DNA of 64,000 nt from Betaproteobacteria bacterium (GTDB lineage Bacteria > Pseudomonadota > Gammaproteobacteria > Burkholderiales > Rhodocyclaceae): assembly GCA_016709965.1 (NCBI GenBank), contig JADJLT010000001.1, positions 620,001 to 684,000 of the forward strand, in the 5' to 3' direction. Position numbers and translations under genes: made by a program. Shown here piece by piece: positions 17,375-26,710 of the stretch; positions within the stretch are counted from its first letter, which is position 1, and every line of letters begins with the position of its first letter. Under the pieces are notes generated by a model. That model saw nothing but the letters and a program-made list of their open reading frames with translations, was not told the DNA's origin and ran no database searches.

Positions 17375-19054
17375 TCAGCCTTGCTGGTTAAGCTTGGCCT
17401 TCAGAAGAGCACCCAGGTTGGTCGTACCGGAAGCAGCGGCGGAAGATTCAGCAGAAAGTTTCTGCATGGCTTCGTGCTGTTCGGCATTATCCTTGGCCTT
17501 GATGGAAAGATTGATGCCACGTGTCTTGCGATCTACGTTGATGATCATGGCTTCAACCGTGTCGCCCACCTTGAGGTGTTGCGACAGGTCGTCGATGCGA
17601 TCACGCGAGAATTCGGAAGCACGCAGGTAACCTTCGTTCTCACCATCCAGCGTCAGCACGGCGCCGCGAGCGTCGACCGTCTTGACGGTGCAGTTCACGA
17701 TGCTGTTCTTCTCGTGGGTAGCGATGAAGTTGGTGTACGGATCACCTTCCATCTGCTTGATGCCGAGGGAGATACGCTCCTTCTCGACGTCAATGCCGAG
17801 AACCAGCGCCTCAACTTCGTCACCCTTCTTGAAGTTGCGGATGGCTTCTTCGCCAGTCGCAGACCAAGACAGGTCGGACAGGTGAACCAGACCATCGATG
17901 CCACCCGGCAGACCGATGAAGATACCAAAGTCGGTGATCGACTTGATGGCGCCCTTAACCTTGTCACCCTTCTTGTGGTTCATCGCGAAGTCGTCCCACG
18001 GATTGGCTTGACACTGCTTCATGCCGAGGGAGATGCGACGACGCTCTTCGTCGATTTCGAGGATCATGACTTCGACTTCGTCGCCGAGCTGGACAACCTT
18101 GGACGGATGAACGTTCTTGTTGGTCCAGTCCATTTCGGAAACGTGAACCAGACCTTCGATGCCTTGTTCGATTTCAACGAATGAACCGTAGTCGGTCAGG
18201 TTGGTGACCTTGCCGAACAGACGGGTACCAGCCGGGTAGCGGCGGGCAATACCGACCCACGGATCGTCGCCCAGTTGCTTCATGCCCAGTGAGACGCGGT
18301 TCTTCTCAGCGTCGAACTTGAGGATCTTGGCGGTAACTTCGTCACCAACATTGAGCACTTCGCTCGGGTGACGGACACGGCGCCAGGCCAGGTCGGTGAT
18401 GTGCAGCAGGCCATCGATACCACCGAGGTCAACGAATGCACCGTAATCGGTGATGTTCTTGACGATACCCTTGACGGTCGTGCCTTCCTTGAGGTTCTCA
18501 AGGAGCTTTTCGCGATCTTTGTCAGCAGTGGCTTCGAGCACAGCGCGGCGTGACATAACGACGTTATTGCGCTTGCGATCCAACTTGATGACCTTGAACT
18601 CCATGGTCTTGCCTTCGTACGGCGTGGTGTCCTTGACCGGACGCATGTCGACGAGGGAGCCAGGCAGGAAGGCGCGAACACCGTTGGACATGACGGTCAA
18701 ACCGCCCTTGACCTTGCCGGTGATGGTGCCGGTAACCAGGGAGTTGTTGTTCAGGGCTTCTTCCAGGAAGTTCCATGCGGCGATGCGCTTGGCGCGATCG
18801 CGGGACAGGCGCGTGGCGCCATAGCCGTCTTCCAGCATCTCGATGGCAACCTGGACGAAATCGCCCACTGCCACTTCGAGTTCGCCCTGATCATTCAGGA
18901 ATTCTTCGAGCGGAACATAAGATTCCGATTTCAGGCCGGCATTGACCACAACGAAGTTGTGATCGATGAGCACCACTTCTGCAGTGATGACTTCGCCTTG
19001 ACGCATTTCCTGGCGAGCCAGGGATTCTTCAAATAGTTGAGCAAAAGATTCCAT
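17375..19054 (-). CDS. rpsA: 30S ribosomal protein S1
   Basis: mRNA-binding ribosomal protein with six S1 (OB-fold) repeats along about 559 residues. The repeats are recognisable by recurring FVDLGGIDGLLHITDL / FVEIEQGIEGLVHVSEMDW / FIGLPGGIDGLVHLSDLSW and GDEVEAxxLxIDxExxRISLG. The start is placed at ATG 19054 (MESFAQLFEESLARQEM), where homology begins; an in-frame ATG at 19072 and the upstream end at 19093 are alternatives, and none has a strong Shine-Dalgarno, as is usual for rpsA. Confidence 0.95.
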   Translation of the reverse strand: MESFAQLFEESLARQEMRQGEVITAEVVLIDHNFVVVNAGLKSESYVPLEEFLNDQGELEVAVGDFVQVAIEMLEDGYGATRLSRDRAKRIAAWNFLEEALNNNSLVTGTITGKVKGGLTVMSNGVRAFLPGSLVDMRPVKDTTPYEGKTMEFKVIKLDRKRNNVVMSRRAVLEATADKDREKLLENLKEGTTVKGIVKNITDYGAFVDLGGIDGLLHITDLAWRRVRHPSEVLNVGDEVTAKILKFDAEKNRVSLGMKQLGDDPWVGIARRYPAGTRLFGKVTNLTDYGSFVEIEQGIEGLVHVSEMDWTNKNVHPSKVVQLGDEVEVMILEIDEERRRISLGMKQCQANPWDDFAMNHKKGDKVKGAIKSITDFGIFIGLPGGIDGLVHLSDLSWSATGEEAIRNFKKGDEVEALVLGIDVEKERISLGIKQMEGDPYTNFIATHEKNSIVNCTVKTVDARGAVLTLDGENEGYLRASEFSRDRIDDLSQHLKVGDTVEAMIINVDRKTRGINLSIKAKDNAEQHEAMQKLSAESSAAASGTTNLGALLKAKLNQQG

Positions 19055-19142
19055 TACGGAGAGAACTTTCATGCCGCGAATCGTGAAACTCACAGCGGGT
19101 TAGGGTTTGAAACAAATTACCGACCACCTGGCCGGCAACACC

Positions 19143-21074
19143 TTACTGCAATGCTTCCCTGCTCCAGACCAGCACCTGATTCACCGCCTGTTCGATGGTG
19201 AGATGCGTGGTGTCGAGCAGCTTGGCATCAGCCTCTTGCCGGAGTGGAGCGACGCTACGCTGCGAATCGCGTTCGTCACGTTGCTTCAGGTCCAGCAGAA
19301 GGTCGGGGAGATTAGCAGATAAACCTTTTTCGATCAACTGCTTATAACGACGTTCGGCGCGCGCTTCAGCACTCGCCGTCAGGAAGACCTTAAGCTCAGC
19401 CCTGGGGAAAACAACCGACCCCATGTCGCGCCCATCACCGACCAGGCCGGGCCGCTTGCCGAAGGCTCGCTGGCGAAATAACAGCGCCTCGCGAACTGCC
19501 GGCAATGCAGCAACGATTGAGGCACCAGCCGACATTTCTTCGGTTCGGATCGCGTCGCCAACAACAGCGCCGTTCAGGTGAATATCGTTCTCGGAAAACT
19601 CGACGTCGAGACCGGCGGCAATAGCTGCTACGCGTGCCTCATCAGCCCAATCAACACCGGCCTGCCTGGCGGCCAGCGCGGTCAACCGGTAAAGAGCGCC
19701 AGAATCCAAATAGGCGTAGCCAAGTGCCGTAGCCACCCGCGCTGCAACCGTGCCCTTGCCGGAGGCCGATGGGCCGTCGATAGCGATAACAGGCGCAGCC
19801 AGAGTCACCGCGGCAAAGCGGTCGAAGTAGTCTGGGAAGGTCTTCGCCACACACTTTGGATCGTTGATACGCAATGGTGTACCGAAAGCGGCCAATGAGA
19901 AACACATTGCCATTCGATGATCGTCATAGGTATCGATGGCAGCAGGTTTGAGGGTTGCCGCTGTAACGCAGATGAAATCCTCGCCCTCCTCGACCACCGC
20001 ACCCAGTTTGCGCAGTTCGGTTGCCATTGCGGCAATCCGATCAGTTTCCTTCACTCGCCAACTGGCGATGTTGCGTAGCTTGGTCGTTCCTTTGGCAAAC
20101 AAAGCGGTCGTCGCCAGCGTCATAGCCGCATCGGGAATATGGTTGCAATCCAGGTCGACCGCAACTAGACCATCTTGCGGCGCCCGCGCCGACATCCAGT
20201 TCGGCCCCATTTCTATTTCGGCGCCCATTTTGGCCAATGCTTCAGCAAAACGTACGTCGCCCTGAATCGAATCTCGTCCGACTCCCTCGACGCGAACCGG
20301 CCCGCCACCAATGGCACCCAAGGCTAGGAAATACGAGGCCGACGAGGCATCGCCTTCGACGTAGATCGTCCCCGGCGAGACATAGCGACTGCCGGCTACT
20401 ACCGTAAAACGCTGCCAGCCATCACGCTGAACCTGCACGCCAAAACGCGCCATGGTCGCCAGAGTGATCTCAATGTAAGGCTTGGAAATCAGCTCACCGA
20501 TGACTTCAACCACAACCGTTTGCCCAGTCAGCGGCAAAGCCATCAGCAAACCCGTCAAAAACTGACTGGATACATCGCCTCGAACCTTAACCACTCCATT
20601 TTGGAGAATGTTTGCCGGTTTCAGATGCAAAGGTGGATAGCCTACATTCTCCAGATAGTTAACATCAGCCCCGAGCTGGCGCAGACCATCCACCAGATCG
20701 CGGATCGGCCGCTCATGCATGCGGGCCACGCCCTTCAGTATGTAGTCTCCGCCCGACAGTGCCAGCGCCGCAGTCAGCGGGCGAAATGCCGTTCCGGCAT
20801 TACCGAGAAAGAGTTCCGCTGTTCTGGTCGGAAATGTGCCGCCACAACCCTTGATCTGCCAATTTTCACCACCCAGATGGGTAACGCCCACACCTAACAC
20901 CTTCAGCGCATCAAGCATCCGCTCGGTGTCATCCGATGCCAGCAAATCGCGGACTTCGGTTGCGCCTTCTGAAAGGGCGGCCAACAAAAGGACTCGATTG
21001 GAGATACTTTTCGAGCCGGGAAGGCGAACAACGCCGGATGCGGACAAGAGTTGGGGTAGGTCGAGAAATTCCAT
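19143..21074 (-). CDS. aroA-cmk: Fused EPSP synthase / cytidylate kinase (AroA-Cmk)
   Basis: One continuous 643-residue frame. Residues 1 to about 425 are 3-phosphoshikimate 1-carboxyvinyltransferase of the shikimate pathway (LPGSKSISNRVLLLAAL; LFLGNAGTAFRPLTAALA; late RVKETDRIAAMATELRKLG). From about 427 to the end is CMP/dCMP kinase (VIAIDGPSASGKGTVAARVA; YLDSGALYRLTALAA; GRDMGSVVFP; DSQRSVAPLRQEADA). Most bacteria keep aroA and cmk as separate neighbouring genes; here the stop between them is absent and the link is only a few residues. A few betaproteobacterial fusions of this kind are annotated. The gene lies upstream of rpsA as usual. Confidence 0.95.
   Translation of the reverse strand: MEFLDLPQLLSASGVVRLPGSKSISNRVLLLAALSEGATEVRDLLASDDTERMLDALKVLGVGVTHLGGENWQIKGCGGTFPTRTAELFLGNAGTAFRPLTAALALSGGDYILKGVARMHERPIRDLVDGLRQLGADVNYLENVGYPPLHLKPANILQNGVVKVRGDVSSQFLTGLLMALPLTGQTVVVEVIGELISKPYIEITLATMARFGVQVQRDGWQRFTVVAGSRYVSPGTIYVEGDASSASYFLALGAIGGGPVRVEGVGRDSIQGDVRFAEALAKMGAEIEMGPNWMSARAPQDGLVAVDLDCNHIPDAAMTLATTALFAKGTTKLRNIASWRVKETDRIAAMATELRKLGAVVEEGEDFICVTAATLKPAAIDTYDDHRMAMCFSLAAFGTPLRINDPKCVAKTFPDYFDRFAAVTLAAPVIAIDGPSASGKGTVAARVATALGYAYLDSGALYRLTALAARQAGVDWADEARVAAIAAGLDVEFSENDIHLNGAVVGDAIRTEEMSAGASIVAALPAVREALLFRQRAFGKRPGLVGDGRDMGSVVFPRAELKVFLTASAEARAERRYKQLIEKGLSANLPDLLLDLKQRDERDSQRSVAPLRQEADAKLLDTTHLTIEQAVNQVLVWSREALQ
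19675..19707 (-). repeat. Dispersed motif, copy 4 (inside cmk part)
   Basis: On the minus strand the arm ggattctggcgctcttta is followed by the exact core CCGGTTGACCG and cgct. It matches copy 3 at 23 of 28 aligned positions by eye. It encodes the conserved SGALYRLTALAA segment of cytidylate kinase, so the resemblance could be partly imposed by protein conservation. Confidence 0.4.
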
Positions 21075-21102
21075 GATCGGCAGAGTGGGGGAAATTGAAT
21101 AG

Positions 21103-21114
21103 TGTACCTGTACA
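21103..21114. promoter_or_regulatory. Perfect 12-bp inverted repeat upstream of aroA-cmk
   Basis: TGTAC-CT-GTACA forms a symmetrical site 29 bases before the aroA-cmk start, in the 70-base gap after the WbpM-like gene. The position would suit an operator. No regulator is indicated by the sequence, and a short palindrome like this can arise by chance. Confidence 0.25.
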
Positions 21115-21144
21115 AAAGCAAAGCCCGAGGCTCTCCTGCTAAAG

Positions 21145-22998
21145 TCAGGCGACTGGACTGGTTACGTACTCAGGCACAAAACGGCGGAGACCCGCCTTAA
21201 CCTCATTACTCGGACGAACCCCGGACTGAAGCCAGGCTAGCAGTTCAGCGTATTCATCAGCAAGCAGGACATCCGACAGCCTGGCAATCCGCAGCTTCGG
21301 GTGCGGCGTTGGCAGAGTAGCCTCATCATCAGCCAGCAATTCCTCGTAAAGCTTCTCGCCCGGCCGCAGCCCTGTAAATTCGATTCGAATTTCCTCGTCA
21401 GAGAAGCCTGAAAGCCGAATCATGTCGCGAGCCAGATCGACGATCTTCACCGGTTCGCCCATATCAAGGACAAAAATCTCCCCCCCTTGCCCCATACTTC
21501 CTGCTTGCAACACCAGTTGCGCCGCCTCGGGAATGGTCATGAAGTAGCGCACGATGTCCGGATGAGTGACAGTGACTGGCCCGCCACGAGAGATCTGCTC
21601 GCGAAACTTGGGAATAACGCTACCATTGCTGCCAAGCACATTGCCGAACCGGACAGTGACGAACTTCGTCCCGCCTTCCGCATGGACTGCCAGGCAGAGA
21701 CGTTCGGCCAAGCGCTTTGTGGCGCCCATAACATTGGTCGGATTAACAGCCTTGTCGGTCGAGATCAGCACAAACTTGTCGACCCCAGCCCGCTGCGCCG
21801 CGCGCGCCATGGTGAAGGTGCCCAAGGCATTGGTCCGTACCGCCTGCCAAGCATTGACGTCCTCCATCAGCGGCACGTGCTTGTAGGCGGCGGCATGGAA
21901 AACCACTGCCGGCGCTTCCGCCAACAGGATCTCGGCTACCCGCTCGCTATCCCGCACGTCAGCCGCCCAGCATTGACAAGCCAGCCCTGGAAACTTGCTG
22001 CGCAACTCTTCATCGATCGTGTACAGCGCAAATTCAGAAGAATCGAGCAGTATCAGCCGCGCCGGTTCGAAGCGAGCGATCTGCCGGCACAGTTCCGAGC
22101 CGATCGATCCACCGGCACCACTGACCAGCACGACACACCCGCGCAGCAAATCATGTAGACCATCGTCGTCAAGCGTCACCGCCTCTCTACCGAGCAGGTC
22201 TTCCAGTTCCACCTTTCGAATATTGGAGACGGACAAACGACCAGAAAGCAGGTCGTCGTACGAAGGCACGGTCATCACCGCAAGACCGGCCGCAGCCGCC
22301 AGTTCGGCCACCCGCCGCCGTTCTCCGGGACGAGCCCCAGGCATGGCTATGATTGCGTGCTGTGCACCAAGACGCTCTGCGACCAGTCCGATTTGATCGA
22401 TAGGAGAAACGATGGGCAAGCCACGTAATTGACGGCCACTACGGCCGGGGCTGTCCTCTAGAACGGCCACCGCATACCATTGCCCACTTCGCCCAATCTC
22501 GCGCAACAATGAATCGGCCGACTCGCCGGAGCCAATCACCAGAACCGGCTGCCCCCGCAATTTAGCCGGTCCATATAAGCGATGCTCCTTCCAGCTCCGA
22601 TACGCAAAGCGGCTGCCACCCATGATAACGGCCAGCAGCATAGGATGGAGTACCAGTACCGATCGCGGAATGTGTGGCACGGTAAAGAATGCGACAACTG
22701 CCGTTGTCAGCAAGGCCCCAACCCCGATCGCGGCGATCAGGTGATGCAGGTCCGAAATACTGGCGAAACGCCACAGTCCGCGATACAGGCCGAACAAGTA
22801 GAACAACCCGGCGAACAGCGGCACCAGCCAGATTAATGCTACTCGAGCCGCCTGTGCGTAGTCCACCGGCACATCAAAGTTGAAGCGAAGCCAGTAGGCG
22901 AGCAACCAAGCCAGCATAGCTGCGGCCACATCATGGGCAAAGGCTGCAAACGTACGCGGATTGGAGAATGGAACCAGTTTTGTTGTCTTGTTTTTCAT
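21145..22998 (-). CDS. Membrane nucleotide-sugar 4,6-dehydratase (WbpM/FlaA1-like)
   Basis: 617 residues. Four N-terminal membrane helices (within about 15-125) precede a CoA-binding-like Rossmann region (VLVIGSGESADSLLREIGRSG, about 150-250). The catalytic SDR domain has VSGAGGSIGSELCRQIARF (about 290), STDKAVNPTNVMGATKRLAERL (about 405) and VRFGNVLGSNGSVIPKFREQI. The usual SDR Tyr is replaced by Met in MGATK, as in WbpM. WbpM-type enzymes convert UDP-GlcNAc to UDP-4-keto-6-deoxy-GlcNAc. Its neighbours, an initiating transferase and a WbpV/WreQ-like reductase, point to UDP-D-QuiNAc. It is the last gene of the polysaccharide cluster. Confidence 0.88.
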   Translation of the reverse strand: MKNKTTKLVPFSNPRTFAAFAHDVAAAMLAWLLAYWLRFNFDVPVDYAQAARVALIWLVPLFAGLFYLFGLYRGLWRFASISDLHHLIAAIGVGALLTTAVVAFFTVPHIPRSVLVLHPMLLAVIMGGSRFAYRSWKEHRLYGPAKLRGQPVLVIGSGESADSLLREIGRSGQWYAVAVLEDSPGRSGRQLRGLPIVSPIDQIGLVAERLGAQHAIIAMPGARPGERRRVAELAAAAGLAVMTVPSYDDLLSGRLSVSNIRKVELEDLLGREAVTLDDDGLHDLLRGCVVLVSGAGGSIGSELCRQIARFEPARLILLDSSEFALYTIDEELRSKFPGLACQCWAADVRDSERVAEILLAEAPAVVFHAAAYKHVPLMEDVNAWQAVRTNALGTFTMARAAQRAGVDKFVLISTDKAVNPTNVMGATKRLAERLCLAVHAEGGTKFVTVRFGNVLGSNGSVIPKFREQISRGGPVTVTHPDIVRYFMTIPEAAQLVLQAGSMGQGGEIFVLDMGEPVKIVDLARDMIRLSGFSDEEIRIEFTGLRPGEKLYEELLADDEATLPTPHPKLRIARLSDVLLADEYAELLAWLQSGVRPSNEVKAGLRRFVPEYVTSPVA

Positions 22999-23016
22999 TT
23001 TTCTGCCTGAATACCG

Positions 23017-23577
23017 TCAATGCGACACGCCCTCGCGACGAATGACCTTCATGGCTGTCAGCCAAAGAATATACACGTCGAATGCCAGTGAGCGGCGTTT
23101 GAGATACGCAGCATCAAGCACAACCTTCTGTGGAATCGGCAGTTCGTCGCGACCATTGACCTGCGCCCAGCCGGTCAGCCCTGGCAGCAGTTCATGAACC
23201 CCCGCCGCCGTCCGCAAGGCAACCAGATCATCTTGATTAAACAGGGCCGGGCGCGGCCCGACAAAACTCATATCACCCTTCAGGATGCTCCACAACTGAG
23301 GCAGTTCGTCGAGACTGGACTTGCGCAGGAAGGAACCGATCGGCGTCAGATAGGCATCCGGACTCTGCAACAAGTGGGTGGCGACGGCCGGCGTACCGGT
23401 CTGCATGCTGCGGAACTTTGGCATCTTGAACACACGGTTATTACGCCCGACCCGATCGGACCAGTACAGCACAGGCCCAGGCGACGTCAGTCGCACCGCG
23501 AGGGCCACCAGCAGCAGTGGCAGGCCAAGAAACAGCAGTGCAAACAGAGCAAGCTCTATGTCAAAGGCGCGTTTCAT
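23017..23577 (-). CDS. Initiating sugar-phosphate transferase (polyprenyl glycosylphosphotransferase)
   Basis: 186 residues. One N-terminal hydrophobic segment (about 8-30) is followed by the bacterial sugar-transferase domain with SPGPVLYWSDRVGRNNRVFKM, KFRSM, LRKSSLDELPQLWSILKGDMSFVGPRP and PGLTGWAQVNGRDELP. This is a short form, like PglC or WreU, without the four extra membrane helices of WcaJ/WbaP. It transfers a sugar-1-phosphate to undecaprenyl phosphate to start the repeat unit; context suggests QuiNAc or a related sugar. The start at 23577 overlaps the upstream gene by ATGA; the open frame upstream to 23784 is not homologous. Confidence 0.9.
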   Translation of the reverse strand: MKRAFDIELALFALLFLGLPLLLVALAVRLTSPGPVLYWSDRVGRNNRVFKMPKFRSMQTGTPAVATHLLQSPDAYLTPIGSFLRKSSLDELPQLWSILKGDMSFVGPRPALFNQDDLVALRTAAGVHELLPGLTGWAQVNGRDELPIPQKVVLDAAYLKRRSLAFDVYILWLTAMKVIRREGVSH

Positions 23578-24572
23578 ATCCGCAGCATCTCCCGCAAACC
23601 ATCCTTGAGGTGAACAGCAGGTTTCCAGCCTATTTCCACCTGAATTCGCGAACCATCGTAACAAGCCGAGCCGAGAAGGCGCTGCAGTACCTCGCCATTG
23701 AGAAGCAGACGACGCCCTAGAAGCTTGCCCAGGCCATCGCCGGCCCCGGCCAGCCGCCTCAACAGGCTTTCGGAGATTGACCAAGAGCAGGGATGCATGC
23801 CCGACACTTCGCGGAGCGCATCGAACAATTGCCGGCCCGACGGCGCCTCTGGCCCGCAGACGATGTAGGTCTTACCGGCAGCCCGCCCGTCGCCGGCAAC
23901 AATGAGAATCGCCGCCACCACGTCATTGACATGAACCATTGAGCGCCGATTGCCGGTCTCGGGCAGCGGCGGAAAAAACCCTTGGCGAACCAGACGCCCC
24001 ATCCGCTCCAGGTTGCCGCGCCCGCCGGCACCATAGACCATGCTCAGCCGTAGATTGACGACATGCATCCCATAGGTCCGGGCCGCGTCGACAACCGTCG
24101 CTTCGGCGGCGCGCTTAGACAAGCCATACTCGCTCTCCGGCTCGCCTGGAAAATCCTCATTGGCACAGGCATCGCCCGGCTCGGCCATGGCTTTGACACT
24201 CGACAAAAACACAAAGCGGCGGACACCCGCCCGCCCGGCGGCCTCGATCAGGTTGCGCGTTCCTTCAAAGTTGACCTGCCAGTGCTGGCGAGCTTCATCG
24301 CTGGAACGGGCCGAGAACGCATGGGCATAACCGGCGCAATGAATCACGCAGTCAATGCCGGCGCAGGCCGCCACCAGAGCCGGCACATCGGCCAGATCTG
24401 CCCGCACGGTGCCCGGATCGCCCCCGTCGCAACGCACCAGCGACCGAAATTGATCACCGCGACGAGAAAGCGCGGCAAGTACCCGGCTACCAACGAAACC
24501 AGTGCTCCCTGTAATCAGATAGTGATCGGCAGCGCCCTCCTGGCGCCCTGTCGATATAGAGTCTTCCTTCAT
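23574..24572 (-). CDS. NAD-dependent sugar epimerase/reductase (WbpV/WreQ-like)
   Basis: 332-residue extended SDR: cofactor loop LITGSTGFVGSRVLAALSRRG (about residue 18), active-site Ser in FVFLSSVKAMAEP and YxxxK in SEYGLSKRAAEATVVD (about residue 150), then VNLRLSMVYGAGGRGNLERM. It sits between the initiating transferase and the FnlC-like epimerase. In Pseudomonas O6 (WbpV) and Rhizobium etli (WreQ) a homologous position is held by the 4-reductase that makes UDP-D-QuiNAc from the WbpM/WreV product. That assignment is by context; a UDP-hexose 4-epimerase is the alternative. Confidence 0.72.
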   Translation of the reverse strand: MKEDSISTGRQEGAADHYLITGSTGFVGSRVLAALSRRGDQFRSLVRCDGGDPGTVRADLADVPALVAACAGIDCVIHCAGYAHAFSARSSDEARQHWQVNFEGTRNLIEAAGRAGVRRFVFLSSVKAMAEPGDACANEDFPGEPESEYGLSKRAAEATVVDAARTYGMHVVNLRLSMVYGAGGRGNLERMGRLVRQGFFPPLPETGNRRSMVHVNDVVAAILIVAGDGRAAGKTYIVCGPEAPSGRQLFDALREVSGMHPCSWSISESLLRRLAGAGDGLGKLLGRRLLLNGEVLQRLLGSACYDGSRIQVEIGWKPAVHLKDGLREMLRI

Positions 24573-24579
24573 CTCCGGA

Positions 24580-25707
24580 TCAGGATTTGCGCCAGACGGT
24601 CCGGTTGATGTAGTCCGTGTAGCTCAGGACTATCCGCACCACCTGCTTGGAAACCGGACCGGCCTGATAATCTGGCACCACCGGAATCACCCGCTTATTG
24701 GGATCGTGCTGGGACAGCACGATCCTGACGGCATCAAGCACCGGTTGGCGTTTCAGACCACTCATGATCAGCACGCCCTCATCCATGCCTTCCGGCCGCT
24801 CGTGGGCATTGCGCAGTGTAATCGCCGGCAGATTCAGCAACGAAGCCTCTTCGGTAATCGTGCCGCTATCCGACAGTACGCAGAAGGCCGACATTTGCAG
24901 CTGGATGTAGTCGAGGAGACCATAGGGCTTGACGAAGCGGATCAGCGGATGATCCAGCGACTCGCCCAGCGCCTCCAGGCGCTTGCGCGTGCGAGGATGC
25001 GTCGAGACGATGATCGGCAGGCGGTACTCGTCGGCCAGCGCGCGCAAGGTATCGAGCAGATCGCGCAAGTTTTCCGGTGTATCGACATTCTCTTCGCGGT
25101 GGGCGCTGACGATGAAGAAGCCTCCCTTTGCCAGCCCTTCGCGCGCCAGCACGTCTGATTTCTCAATACGCGGCATGTAGTACTCGAGCACCTCCTCCAT
25201 GTGAGAACCGGTCTTAATGATGGTTTCCGGGCGAATGCCCTCGGCCAGCAGATAGCGTCGGGCGTGTTCGGTCAGGACCATGTTGATGTCACTCAGGTGG
25301 TCGAGAACCTTGCGATTCAGCTCTTCCGGAACACGCTGGTCGAAGCAGCGATTTCCCGCCTCCATGTGGAATACCGGAATCTTGCGCCGCTTGGCCGGGA
25401 TAACAGCCAGACATGTGTTGGTGTCGCCATACAGCATCAGCGCATCCGGCTTTTCGCTTTCGAATACCAGGTCGACCTTGGCAATAATTTCTGCGATCAT
25501 CTGTGCCGCCGTTTCCCCGGCAGCCCCAAGGAAATGGTCCGGTTTTCGGATCTCGAGATCGTCGAAAAATACCTGATTCAGTTCGTAATCGTAGTTTTGT
25601 CCTGAATGAACTAGAACGTGATCGACCTGGCGGTCGAGTTCGGCGATCACCCGGCTCATCTTGATCAGCTCGGGCCGGGTGCCAACCAGAGTCATGACTT
25701 TAAGCAT
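24580..25707 (-). CDS. UDP-N-acetylglucosamine 2-epimerase family (FnlC/WbjD/WbvD-like)
   Basis: 375 residues. It has VMTLVGTRPELIKMSRVIAEL at the N-terminus, HSGQNYDYELNQVFF, GDTNTCLAVIPAKRRKIPVFHMEAGNRCFDQRVPEELNRK, VSAHREENV (about residue 205) and late VLSDSGTITEEASLL. Non-hydrolysing 2-epimerase. The FHMEAGNRCFDQRVPEE form is typical of the enzymes acting on L-configured 2-acetamido-2,6-dideoxy sugars. The start at 25707 is chosen because homology begins at MLKVMTLVGTRP; it overlaps the preceding gene by 8 bases. Confidence 0.85.
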   Translation of the reverse strand: MLKVMTLVGTRPELIKMSRVIAELDRQVDHVLVHSGQNYDYELNQVFFDDLEIRKPDHFLGAAGETAAQMIAEIIAKVDLVFESEKPDALMLYGDTNTCLAVIPAKRRKIPVFHMEAGNRCFDQRVPEELNRKVLDHLSDINMVLTEHARRYLLAEGIRPETIIKTGSHMEEVLEYYMPRIEKSDVLAREGLAKGGFFIVSAHREENVDTPENLRDLLDTLRALADEYRLPIIVSTHPRTRKRLEALGESLDHPLIRFVKPYGLLDYIQLQMSAFCVLSDSGTITEEASLLNLPAITLRNAHERPEGMDEGVLIMSGLKRQPVLDAVRIVLSQHDPNKRVIPVVPDYQAGPVSKQVVRIVLSYTDYINRTVWRKS

Positions 25708-26710
25708 CGAGCTGCTCCTTGATGTAATCGAGCTTGAGCAGCAACTGCTTGATGCCTGGCACATCCAGGCGCTCGGTGTTGTGCGATGTGTAGTCGTCCT
25801 GCTCGGAGATCCTCTCTTCGCCCTCGACGAAGTACTTCTTGTAGTTGAGATCGCGATTGTCCGCTGGAATGCGGTAGTAGCGCCCCATATCTTCGGCCTT
25901 GGCCATTTCTTCGCGGGAGACCAGCGATTCATAGAGCTTCTCGCCATGACGGGTGCCAATTACCCGCACCGGGTTGTCGCGACCGAACAATTCCTTGAGC
26001 GCCTGGGCCAGGTCACCGACGGTGGAGGCCGGTGCTTTCTGCACGAACAGATCGCCCTGCTCGCCATGCTCGAAGGCATGCAGCACAAGATCCACCGAGT
26101 CTTCAAGAGACATAAGGAAGCGCGTCATATGAGGATCGGTGACCGTAATTTGCTCGCCACTACGCATCTGATCGACAAACAGCGGAATCACCGAGCCGCG
26201 CGAGGCCATCACATTGCCGTAGCGGGTCGCACTAACCACTGTGCCACCCTCTGGAATCATGCGTGATTTGGCGACCATCAGTTTCTCTGCCATCGCCTTG
26301 GAAATGCCCATGGCGTTGATCGGGTAGACAGCCTTGTCGGTACTCAGCACCACCACGCGCTTCACACCGCTGGCGATGGCAGCGTTGAGGACGTTCTCGG
26401 TGCCGTTGACGTTGGTACGCACTGCCTCCATCGGATAGAACTCACAGGAAGGCACCTGCTTGAGCGCAGCAGCATGAAATATGTAGTCGACACCGACCAT
26501 GGACTGCTTGAGGCTGTCGTAGTCGCGCACATCGCCGATGTAGAACTTGACCTTGTCGTTCGCCAGGGCAATGCGCATGTCCTCCTGCTTCTTCTCGTCA
26601 CGGGAGAAGATGCGGATCTCGCGCACTGCAGTATTGAGAAAGCGCTTGAGCACCGTATGGCCAAAGGAACCGGTGCCCCCGGTGATCATCAATACCTTGT
26701 CGTCGAACAT
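25700..26710 (-). CDS. UDP-GlcNAc 4,6-dehydratase/5-epimerase (FnlA/WbjB/CapE-like)
   Basis: 336-residue SDR. It has MITGGTGSFGHTVLKRFL at the N-terminus, IRIFSRDEKKQEDMR, FHAAALKQVPSCEFYPMEAV, LSTDKAVYPINAMGISKAMAEKLMVAKSR (about residue 120) and ATRYGNVMASRGSVIPLF. It closely matches the FnlA/CapE group, which makes UDP-2-acetamido-2,6-dideoxy-beta-L-arabino-hexos-4-ulose, the first step to UDP-L-FucNAc or UDP-L-QuiNAc/RhaNAc. Its partners follow in the same cluster. Confidence 0.85.
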   Translation of the reverse strand: MFDDKVLMITGGTGSFGHTVLKRFLNTAVREIRIFSRDEKKQEDMRIALANDKVKFYIGDVRDYDSLKQSMVGVDYIFHAAALKQVPSCEFYPMEAVRTNVNGTENVLNAAIASGVKRVVVLSTDKAVYPINAMGISKAMAEKLMVAKSRMIPEGGTVVSATRYGNVMASRGSVIPLFVDQMRSGEQITVTDPHMTRFLMSLEDSVDLVLHAFEHGEQGDLFVQKAPASTVGDLAQALKELFGRDNPVRVIGTRHGEKLYESLVSREEMAKAEDMGRYYRIPADNRDLNYKKYFVEGEERISEQDDYTSHNTERLDVPGIKQLLLKLDYIKEQLDA

